From the NCBI GenBank assembly GCA_022747635.1, contig JAKTNV010000006.1, forward strand, positions 71,277,590-71,341,589: 64,000 bases of DNA, read 5' to 3'. Origin of the DNA: Hetaerina americana (Eukaryota; Arthropoda; Insecta; Odonata; Calopterygidae). The position numbers and the translations under genes are program-made. Shown piece after piece: positions 38,950-53,003 of this stretch (position 1 is the first letter of the stretch; each line of letters starts with the position of its first letter). The notes under the pieces were generated by a model. It was not told the origin of the DNA and searched no databases. It saw only the letters and a list, made by a program, of their open reading frames with translations.

Positions 38950-40435
38950 TTTGCTTAATTCTATGTGCATGTTCTGCCGTGAAACAAAATGTCCCTCGGA
39001 GGGTAAAAAGAAAACGTGTACTTTTTATCCCAGAGCCTCGGTAAACTCGCCAACCAACTATCCCGTAAACGATCCATCGCTGAACTCCATCAATGGGTGT
39101 CTAATCCACGGAAAGCGCCCAACCCCAAGGATCGGTTCCTATTCCACAGCGATTCCCTCGTCGAGAAAATCCGAGCAAAGGATCTACATCCGTCCGGGTA
39201 CTTTTCGCTGGCTCGGAACACCGAAACGTGACCCAAAGACTCAATAGAGAGGAGAGGCGAGAAAGAGAGGACGATTGCTCTGGGGAAAAAACTTAACTTA
39301 CTCTCTCTAGGACCCTCTAAACATCCCACTAGGTTTACATGTCGCTCCTCGACTGGGAATCCAACCATCCTCTCACCATATCGTGCTCCCACTACCCCCC
39401 CTCCCCCCACCAAACCCCTTCCCGCACCGCTTGAAAATAAAAAAAAGGAAAGGAAGGGGGAAGAAAGAAAGGCTCTTGGAGGGTCTTCAATTCAGGGCGC
39501 TCACACAAAGGGGAAACTCCCACCCACCCTCACCCCTCCCATCCCCATAGCTACACAGATAAAAATCCCATCACTCGGGGACGAAAAAATAAAGGGCAAG
39601 GGAGGGAGGAGAGCGGAAGGAAGAGAAAGGAGGAGAAAGTTTCAAGGGACGGAGAGGCAGAGAGTGTGGAGAGCGAGCACCGAGAAGACACTGGGAGCGA
39701 AGGAGACCCTCGAGGCTCCCGAATCGGGGGATTGGAAAGAGGGGAGGAGAAAAGAAAAGGGTGAAAAGAAAGGGCCATAGGAAGAGAAAAGGAGGGTTTC
39801 TATTCTAAAGAGCAAAGGACGCGGTCGGAGGGAGAGAGAAGAAAAGGACGAACGGTGGGCGGGAAAGTGGAGTGAGATTTCGAAAAACTCTCTCCAGGGA
39901 GGATGGTTTAGTGAGGGGCGGGGTGGGAGGTTTGGGTGGAGGAGCGGGAAAAGGCGAAAATAAACCATTCCCTCAATCGGCGCTGAAATAAAAGACGAAT
40001 TAAAAAGGAGAAAATTGGAAAACTCTGGAGGGTTGAACATTCCCACCCCCGCTACAGCGTTGATCCCGTGGTCTCAGGTGTTTCAAAGAAGGAGTCGCAG
40101 GGATGAGGGAGGCATCGGATATCCGGGGTCGGAAGCTGTGGGGGAGGGGTCGGTTCCCGTCCACCAGGGGCCCGAGATGCGATCAGGTCGTTGCGATGGA
40201 CCTTTGCACGCCACCTGGGGGCCGGGGATCGAGGTCGAGGAGGGCTGGAAAAGGGGTTTCATTTTTTTTACCGATCCGCAATGCGCCTTACACCCCCGCC
40301 CCGTCCTTCCACGCCCGCTGCCCCGAAATAGGCCTCTAATGAGTCCGACGATCTTGCCCCCGCCCGCCGTCCTCCTCATTCCACCTTGCGCACTATCCTA
40401 ACTTCATTAACGCATCGTAATTGCACCATCCCGGC
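38950..40435. other. 1.5-kb GC-rich, purine-skewed island in the long futsch intron
   Basis: Bases 39430-39990 of the + strand are strikingly purine-rich (GGGAGGAGAG-type). Bases 40060-40430 are GC- and CpG-rich. It sits immediately upstream of the (TA)n/RTE insertion. It may be an internal promoter or enhancer; open frames here are on both strands and unconvincing. Confidence 0.45.
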
Positions 40436-40486
40436 CCCTCAATATACATACATGCATCCGTGTATGTGTGTAAAAAAATAAATAAA

Positions 40487-40494
40487 TAAATATA

Positions 40495-40570
<76 letters not shown>

Positions 40571-40578
40571 CATACATA

Positions 40579-40630
<52 letters not shown>
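40487..40630. repeat. (TA)n microsatellite, left flank of the RTE element
   Basis: A TA dinucleotide tract with interspersed TACATA variants, preceded by short aaat units, ending exactly where the RTE leader begins. Apparent YIYIYI proteins in this stretch are translation artefacts. Confidence 0.97.
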
Positions 40631-44110
<3,480 letters not shown>

Positions 44111-44185
44111 TGCATCCAAGAAACCGCCCACCCCACAGCCTCCTTGCCCTCCTATCCGTCTCGGGTTGAGGGGGTTTTGATTATG

Positions 44186-44325
44186 GGACCGGTGGAATCG
44201 AACGATGCCGCCTGCACTGAGACTAAGGGATCTCGCTAACTGCGCGGGATTAGAGGGCCACGGAGGGAGGGGTCTTTTGAGCTTGCCTCGGTGGTAAGAC
44301 GCGCTGGCGATTATCACTTATCGTT
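44186..44325. repeat. Two tRNA-like fragments downstream of the RTE element
   Basis: On the minus strand, CGTTCGATTCCACC (44190-44204) is a good box B, preceded by tRNA-like sequence to about 44250. On the plus strand, GCCTCGGTGGTAAGACGCGC at about 44287 looks like a tRNA 5' half. Neither completes a cloverleaf. Head-to-head debris of pol III retroposons is the likeliest reading. Confidence 0.4.
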
Positions 44326-45949
44326 TTTAAGCGTAAATACGAGGAGGATTGCGTGCTTATTATCCCTATTTAAAAAAAATGAGGAACCCAAAATCCGAAA
44401 ACTATCGAGTTCTTTAATTTTTTACCCTCCACAGAATAATTTCGGCTCTTCCATAGGCCAAACTTGAATGTTAGGTCTCCAAATTTCGCAATAACGCTAT
44501 TCATACTGCGTACGGGAAACATTATCATTTCCCGACATTACCGCGGAGGGCAAATGGCCACGAGAACAATTGGACTCTCGTCCTCCATAGTAATCTTAAA
44601 AAAAACACATAAAAGGCAATGTGAGTAGGCATTAGGTTTGCTGGTATTAAAAATATAAGATATAAATACATATCTTGATGTAGTCTGGATTTTCAACATT
44701 TCTGAATAGTTATTTTAGGGAAATTTAATAGTATTGTTTTGCATTTTTACGGATAAAAATAAATATTTCAAGTTTATTTTACTTTGCCAAAACATGGCCA
44801 ACGCTCACGCTCAAAATGAATGTACCAAAATTGAGCTACTCACTCCTGTTCATGAAAATGAACTTTTTTATCGCGTTCAGCGCACTGTAGGTAGGCCTTT
44901 TTCATTTCAAACGTTGTTAAGTGATCATCTATTCTAAAATGTTTTATTTCCATCAATAATGATTTCATTTTAAATTATGAATAGCATATTTCATGGTTTC
45001 AACAATACCTGATGACTATTGTGATGCAATCTAATTTCACTCATCAATAATATGAGATATGATAATTCTACGCCCTTTACCATTTGCGATCTTTAGCAAA
45101 CAAGTTTCCACCTCTACAATTGTCATTATCTCATTAAATAGAGAGGATTAGCTAACTACCCGTCATATTTATATTTCAAAACAGGCGAAGAGTCCCATAT
45201 ACGAAAACTGACAGTGTAAAATATGATTTTATCAGAAGACAAGTAACAGTAAATCATGAAAAACCAATCTAAAATAAATGGGGAAACAGATGATTATGCC
45301 ATTGATAGTTAGCAATGTAATAGACACTTTTAGTAAAATTACTATTAAAGTTTTAATAATTTATTATGCTAGCATTCGCTAAATTTCCTCTTAATAATAA
45401 CAAAATGACATTCCATAAATGTTGTATCCTCCATTGTCTTTAATACAGAGAGGCTGAAAATATAAAAATAAAAAATCAAGTGATTCAACAAACAAAAAAG
45501 TAGTGTTCATTAATTTTCTCAACATGCTAGTTTAGGGCACCAGATTAAACTAATTCAGATATGATCGATGAGGATTACCGGAATTTTTCTGTGAAAAATA
45601 AATCTCTTAGGTATTACTAGGCCAGACGCCGACATCATAATTCATGTAGGCTTTCAAGAAATTAATAGAGCATGATTTTAAAATAAGAAATATACCTATT
45701 ATCCCCCATGACTGATTCTAATAAGCATAGATGACTACTCACTCCACACAACAAGGAAGAGAAAAATGTTTTCATAGAGACAACTTTCCCGATAGTATGC
45801 CAAGGATGAACGCCTTTCTTTTCCTTAAATATGCAATGAGTCATTCTCATAACTAAATGGGAAAGGAGACAGGATGGAACTAGGGAACGCAGCTCAAGTT
45901 ACAGAACTGAAGCAGGCCCCCACACTGCGTAAATCAAAATCACAACATC

Positions 45950-46400
45950 CTAAAAGCAAAGAAAGTGGAGGGAGATAATGCGGCAGTTTTCGTGTGGTTG
46001 GGGAAAAACCGATCCTAGCCCGGAGTCAAATCGGAGAGTGGGATGCGGGATTTCCCGCTGGCCGAATGCCCGGAACCGGCGCAGCGGAACGACACGAAAG
46101 GGATTTCCGGGACCTCGGTCGAAATTGCTCCGGTGACCTTTTGCATTATCGGTGCATGCCCAGCTCACGTATTAGGGAACGGAGGAAAATCTGGTCTAGT
46201 CTAGGGCACAGAGGTTGAGAGAAAGTGGGGAAAATCTACACCATCTTAACCCGAGTGACGATGGCAGGATTCCAGGATGAAATTTCACGACTTTCAACAC
46301 ATAAGAGCTCATTCGATGGGTGACCCTCTTTGCTCGCGTAACGCGCTGAGTAAATCCGCGGGCCCAAATAGGTATCCGCCCTCAACCCACTGGCGAGCCA
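45950..46400. other. GC-rich island in the long futsch intron
   Basis: GC-rich patch with competing short frames on both strands and no domain signature. Possibly regulatory. It is not required by the exon phases on either side. Confidence 0.4.
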
Positions 46401-47123
46401 CCACTCGAGTATTTATTCATTCGAATTAAAACAGAATGGCCACACTAAATGGGGTTCGTTCGGGAAAAGGGTTTTAAATCGTACTAAACAGCCAATGTAA
46501 CCAATACCCAGCACGCACTGAATAACTCTCATTCTAGTTTTGCGTTTAAAAATTGCGTCGACTGCCTTCTTTATTCAGATTCAAATACGGCAACTTCCTT
46601 ATACACCAATAATTCAGTTTCACTGCATTTCCATATTTTCATTATCCTAAAAAAAATTCATGAAAACTTATTACATACAAGTACTTTGATTTCATTTAGA
46701 AGTGGTTTTTTGACTTTTAATTTTAAAAAAGAACCTTTCAAATTTATTATTCATTTAATCAGTCAGAAGGGCTGTTATGAGAAGCTACAGCTCATAATGT
46801 ATCGAAGGAAAATTTCGGTGCGCCAGAATAAGCATACATCTTGTCTAGGTAAAGTGGGTATGAGGCATTTGATGAGCATTTCTCTTTAAAAATAGGAGAG
46901 TTGCAGAGAGAAATGAGTGCTTTATGGAGGAAAATGGATTGGATGCATGGAAAAGTTTAAAACAACTGTTAGAAGAGCTATGGTAATTAAATAACCGGAC
47001 CGGTGCTGCTACCGGCAAACAGCGAGTGCGCCGCGGTAGGTTTGAATATTTCTGTCTTTTTTAGTTTCCATCACCCTGAGCTCTATAGGTACCGTTGAAC
47101 GGTAGCGCTGTCTCACTGCGGCA

Positions 47124-47177
47124 ATTGCCTATACAAGTCCTATACAAGTTGCCTATACAAGTTGCCTATACAAGTTG
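47124..47177. repeat. 13-bp tandem repeat, about four units
   Basis: Units of TTGCCTATACAAG are repeated, one of them shortened to TCCTATACAAG, ending in TTGCGCTAGCG. The array lies about 30 bp upstream of the mariner pseudogene start and could be a duplicated remnant of its terminal region. Confidence 0.9.
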
Positions 47178-47202
47178 CGCTAGCGAAATACGAAGTGTTC
47201 AG

Positions 47203-47695
47203 ATGAAGCAACGAGTTATAACCTCAAGTTTATTGTGAAACCGGCGAAAACTGCTACAGTGTCTAACACGTCAAGTTCAAATGAAGTGTACGCAAGTGAA
47301 TTTATGGCGCACGGAAGTTTTTGAGTGTTTTACCAAGTTTAAGGAGGGATATGAAACGATCGGCGCCCTGAACGACCATCAACATCAAAAACGGACGACA
47401 ACATTCAGAAAACTGGTAAATTGGTCCGCGAAATCGTGGCCTGAGTGTCCGAGCTCTTACTGAAATCTCAGGAATTGCCAAAGAAAGTGTCCGTCAGATT
47501 TTGCATTAATCATTCAAAATTCACAAAGTTTGTGCAAAAGTGGTGCCGAAACTTCTCACTCCAGAGCAAAAGGAATCGAGAATGAACATTTCTGCTGACC
47601 TTTTAAATAACATTGATAATGATCCAGAATTGTTAGACTGAGTGATTACTTGTAATGAATATGGCCAAAGTTGTCACACCCAATACTGGGCAGGA
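47203..47695 (+). pseudogene. mariner-family transposase pseudogene, plus strand (in futsch intron)
   Basis: It starts at ATG 47203 (MKQRV, then after a frameshift NLKFIVKPAKTAT) and continues with RTEVFECFTKFKEGYETI, GKLVRE, KESVRQIL and KVCAKVVPKLLTPEQKESRM, then NISADLLNNIDNDPELLD, a stop, and VITCNE. This matches SETMAR-type mariner transposases. The first catalytic Asp of the usual ITCDES motif is Asn here (47653-47655). The reading shifts frame at least twice and the homology ends soon after 47690, so the catalytic C-terminal half is deleted. It belongs to a different mariner subfamily from the 4.7-5.3 kb copy. Confidence 0.85.
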
Positions 47696-49058
47696 GACTT
47701 AATCCATTAATTATGTCTTTTGATAACTACTATGGTATGAAATAAATGCAGAAATAAATCATTGACAAAGGTAAACATACCTGATAAAAGCAAAATATCA
47801 CCTAGGATTTTTAGTACCTACACATTTCATTAAAGATTGCAAACCATGCATGATGTATTTGGTGTTTTCAGTGCAAGGAACATGTTCAACATGCTACATT
47901 CGACATTAGCCCATGCTATTGAAAAGGTTTCTCTTTGTGTAACCTCTTTAATACTACAATATATGTGCTTAACACAACCCTGTGCAACACGCAACTGCAT
48001 GTACTACATAAATTGCAAAACAATTATTTCCTTAGTTTAGGCAATGCAAACCTAATGAACAAAAAGTTTCCATACCCCATTGAATAAGCCAAAATTGAAC
48101 CACATAATTTTGGTAGCAAAGTGCTTCATAATGACTTAGTCTTTGATATTCATTCTACTTGATGCGGTACCGTAATTGTTCAATACAACCTAAGCTTTAT
48201 TGCAGTGCATGCATTTCAGTACTCAAGTACAGTATTGTGTTTTTGACAACATTCATATTTACAATTCAACATTAATTTCCAAGATATTATTTCCCTAAAA
48301 GATAATTTTTGGCGGAAGATAATTAGGTGGGCTTTATGCCAGGCTGCTAACCAAAAAGTAAATGATTCAACAATTAGTTTAAACATGACTGTTTTGCTGT
48401 TGGGTCATTCGGCCTATGAAAAAATTTCTGAGTAACATGGCCATTGAGAATCCCAGGGGGCTCAGACAGTCAAGGGTCCAGAGAAAATAAAAACCAGATT
48501 TTTACAGTTACAACAAAACCAAATGTTTATAGGATAAATTTTTCTTCAGCACAAGATATGTAGATCATAACACCTATGTACATGGTTAAAATTAAAAAAC
48601 TGTTATATTTCAATTACTTCAATAAAAATTAGCATGGCATAAGCATACTCTTTCACTAAACTATGGACTTGTAGCTTATGTGAAAAATCACATTCCAGGA
48701 TTCTGCCAGTACAGGAGTAATATGTTCTAAATCCTTAAAGTATCTCAAGGTGACTGCTAAATTACAGAGAAATACCATTGTTTTCACTTTCCATGATGAT
48801 GTTTTAATATTTGATTGCTGGAATTTCACCATCCCATTATTGGCCTCCCAACATTGAATGAAAACTGATTTCCTGTATATTTAAGGTTGAACAGATTTTG
48901 CAATGTTTTTAAGGTGTGACACATATAACGATGACAGTAAAACCTGACAGCATGGTGTTACTTGATTGGTTCGTTTCACCTTACCTTCCATGTTATGCCC
49001 TTCCTCGACGATTCCAACGGTGGCCGTGGCCCCTTGTCCATCCGCCATCGTGCCAAAG

Positions 49059-49231
49059 GAGAGAAGCTTATTCAGTTCGCCACCGAGACACTGGTGACAG
49101 AGGTGCTGATCCACCCACAAACCAGCACCCTCAAGCAGTGCCTCAAGAATCTCCTCTGCTCGTTCACCAGGCACAGGCACATAGTCCATGCCGGCTACAC
49201 TTTCGTTGGAAACGGCTCATGGATTCTGCAG
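49059..49231 (+). CDS. futsch: futsch/MAP1 homologue, second visible coding exon
   Basis: This 173-bp exon encodes about 57 residues including EKLIQFATETLVTEVLIHPQ, then a SFTRHRHIVHAGYTF block and a terminal GNGSWILQ. These are hallmark motifs of the insect Futsch/MAP1 N-terminal domain. The donor is CAG|gtcagt, leaving phase 0, which matches the exon at 53004. The acceptor, gtgccaaag|GA at 49057-49058, is inferred from phase: it is the only nearby AG that joins correctly to the exon ending at 34484. It has only a modest pyrimidine tract (ccccttgtccatccgcc). The frame stays open upstream to about 48941 and includes an in-frame ATG at 48995, so a longer or alternative first exon is possible. 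GC content rises sharply over 48998-49220 against AT-rich surroundings. Confidence 0.9.
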
Positions 49232-52200
49232 GTCAGTACTCGCAGATGCCTTACTAAATATCAAGAAGAGTATCATTAGCGCTTTCAAACTTTGGTTAGG
49301 AATCTATGAGAGGAAATTCATGGTTAGATTTGAATTTTCAAATAAGTTTAAAGTTGAGTTCACGTCTAATGACTGTTATTAATGTAATTGGCCTCACTTC
49401 CAAATGGTAAACATCACAAGTGGTACTCAGGTGACCAATGTGAAATTAGAAAACGTTTTTTATTTATACATAAAATAACATATATAATTATAACAACATT
49501 AAGTTTTTTGCTGAAAAATGGATAATACAACAAATAAAGGCCTTGCAGCATTCAAGATTAGAACTAACAAGAGCAAGAAAAGAAATGAAGTTCTCGTAGA
49601 AATATCGAATCGTCCAGATTAAATGCCAGAACATTTTTCCAACACTATCAAATGTTTCAATCCCCATCCCCACTCAACGTACTTTTCAATACTTTGTGAA
49701 CCCCTTGCCAAACACATTTGAGACTTATAGGGAACAAATTGAGTAGTTTCTGGCATTATGTGGTGAAACTTAACTGCAGGGAATATTTTTATGAATTTGC
49801 TGTTGTTGTTTTAACTGTGGATCCCATATAATGAGTAAACTAAAGCTGGAAAGATATTTTTTGCACAGTTTGCTGATGCCAGTGATTCAAATACAATTCT
49901 GGAGTAAGTGTGTCGGGCTAGGGTATGGTTCATCTGATATTACATGGGAGGCATCAGGAAAAAAAATTAAAGTACTCTAGGACATTTGTGGTAACTGAGG
50001 GAAAGATACTGTTGGGTTATTGAAAATGATAAATGATGAAGAAAACACAAAACAGTTTAATTTAGCCTTTCAAAAAGTTTCACAGAGTTACATTTCCTGT
50101 TATTCAATGATTTGAGTGTCCTATTTCTCCTCATTACACTGTAAAATCAAGAGAATTGCAAGTAAAATATACGAGAAAAGAGTTCATATATACCGTTTTT
50201 TCCCAGATAATGCGCACGTTATCTACACAAAAATGTTTAGATGGTCGGAAAATATGATGATACGCGGTATGTAATGAAAATTGAAAAATCCAAACATTTC
50301 CATATCTATGTACACTATAATATGTAGACATGACAATGAAGTGCTTATGTAATACCAAGCGCTCACAAAAGAGAACATATACCTGGTGTAATGCAATATG
50401 AGACAAATTGATTTCTTGATCTATCGTCAGTGAGAAAGGTGCCATCCATAAATAAATCCATTCTTTTTTTACATTTTTCATTCCTCTTCCCCTATTCAAT
50501 TCATCATACTATGTTAATTTACAATGGTCTTACAGTATTCCCAATGCTCTCCCATTAATAATTTGTAGAAATTTGTCTTATGCAGTGTGCATATATGTGC
50601 ACTGTGGAAATATAGCTGTTTAATCTGTATTCCTTACTTATCCTTGCATACTCTTGCAGCTCTTCCAGTTCCTAAACATTTTTATATTTCCCTTTCTTTC
50701 TTAATTGTCTAATATTCCTCCTAAAAAATCAATTATTGATCACATTAACCCAGAGCTTTCTCAGAAATTAGAGTTGGGTAAATTACAGTAATTTTTATTC
50801 CAAGTAAATAATCCCGATTAATTATGGTAATTTTTGAAAGTGCCTTAATTTTATATGTATATACATGTATAAGAGTATTAGAGTTGGCAAAGACCAAAAG
50901 CTTAGAAAGTTTGAATAGAAAGTACAGTGCTAAAGAGAAAGTGCTCATATGGTTGACATATTAGTTAGAGTTATTAGATATATGGCCATTATTCCAAAAA
51001 GAGAATGATATAGACCTTATTTTATAAATATCAAAATCTTACCTGTAACATGTATGTACATATATCATGCATGTGTGTATGTTCAAGAAAGCATGTGTCT
51101 ATTTGAATAAAATGAGAGTATCCATTGTGATGCCACAAGGCAAAGAAAGAAGGTGCGTGTAATACAGCATTCCACTTCTCTGTCTCTATTTCCCTTTATA
51201 CTGGCATTAAAATATATTACCATTTCCCAGCAGGCATGAAAGATAGCATCTCATATCAGATGTTCAAATCTACATTAAAATTCTTTTTAATGAAGATTCA
51301 TTTTTTTCACCGAAATGAATATTTTTGTCAAGGTACGACGGGGTGTAACCATTTATTTGTTATATAATCTTTTCCCAAAATGTATGCCTATATTTTTCGT
51401 TTTTTATTTGACATGTCTTATATTTTACCATTGTAAAACAATGAGATGAAATAATAATGAATAAATAAATCCATCCATGAAAAAAATAAAGGGGTTCAAT
51501 GACATTTGGATTACCAAGTATTGAGCTATCAAAGTAGAGTTAAAAAAATTTGCCAGCATTATTCAGAATGATAAATTACTCAGAAAAACAGAGGTGATAT
51601 GCCTTAGTATCAAGATGACAGTAGTGATTTTACATGCTCCACAATAACTGGATACACTTTGAATGACTTTGAATCACAACTTACATTTTGAAATGTCAGT
51701 TTTTGTTCCTGCTGAAATTTCAAATATTAATGGATGAAAGACTTACCTCAAGCTACTTTGTGCTTCTAATTTTATGGACACAAATCAAGTGTTCAAATTA
51801 CTAGGGTTAGTGCGCCACAAAGCAATACTTAATCACAATTCAGGTGTTTACTCTGTCATGAATAAGGCCAAAATGGATGTTATTTTGGCATAATTTAAAA
51901 GTGTTTTAAAATAAAATGTGCAAAAGCTGTGTACTCTGTCATGAATAAGGCCAAAATGGATGTTATTTTGGTATAATTTAAATGTGTTTTAAAATAAAAT
52001 GTGTAAAAGCTGTGCAAGTAGTGAAAAAATGTACAATTAATTATGTTTCATATCAATTATGCCATTTCTTATGATGTTTTCCTACTACTTGATTCTATCT
52101 ATATGGAAAAGTACTTTATTAAAAATTACGATAATTTTCAAATGTCATGCCAATTAATATTCTTATAAAATTTTCAGGAGGTTCCATTGGAATAGACACT

Positions 52201-53003
52201 CCCATATGATTTTTTTATATGGGGGATCTTAGGAGCTTACAATGCTTCACTTTCATAATTTATAGAACGATCCTTGCAATGTTTGGTTTGCAGAAGGCCA
52301 ATCAATGTCTACTGTAAAGTTAATAATACTGCTCCTTTAGTAATAGCATATAATTCCTTTGGTGAGAATAGAAGAGAGTTTAAGATATTTTATGTTGGCT
52401 AAGTATTTATAAGCTCCCTAAAATGGGAGGAAGGAAGAAATAATGGATATAAAGGGGTAAATTTAGGAATTGGTCAAACCAAAGGTAAACCCTTTTTCTA
52501 GACAACAGTGGATGGGCGTAACATAATATGAGGGGAGATGGTTATTTATGACAAAGAGAGAGTGGTAAAAATTAATATTATATTAAACAAATTTGAGACT
52601 CCCTTTATCTGACAGAGTTGTTATTTAGTTACAGAGTATGTGCTAATATGCATCACCTTTAATATTTTCAGTAATGAAAAAACATTTGGCCAAACCAATA
52701 ATCATTGAACAAGGTCATTTGCTTAAGAAAATTATGCTTTACCAAATTATCTACACAACCATTACTTCAACTGCTAAATTAAGTTTCTTATATTTTGTGC
52801 GCATAAATATATTAAACATTTCATTGCAACATAAAGGAAAATGACTTTCATGACACTAATTGCCCAATAATCCACTAATGAAGCCATTCAAAATTAAGTG
52901 ATTCACTGCGAGTTATTTATTTCTTGGTCTAAGAAAATAATTGCTGTCAGATATATCTTCCAAGGCATTATGTAACATTATTATCCTCTTCCTGCTCTTT
53001 CAG
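49232..53003 (+). other. 3.8-kb futsch intron
   Basis: A GT-AG intron of phase 0 (gtcagt ... ctctttcag) between two exons with convincing MAP1 protein sequence. It is AT-rich and has no recognisable coding sequence. The only internal structure noticed is an 83-bp tandem duplication at 51849-52014. Short open frames inside it show no family features. Confidence 0.92.
51849..52014. repeat. 83-bp direct tandem duplication in futsch intron
   Basis: Two adjacent units beginning TACTCTGTCATGAATAAGG, at 51849 and 51932, are nearly identical. Only a few differences are visible (for example ttggcataat against ttggtataat, and gtgcaaaag against gtgtaaaag). It looks like a recent local duplication with no coding content. 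Confidence 0.93.
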
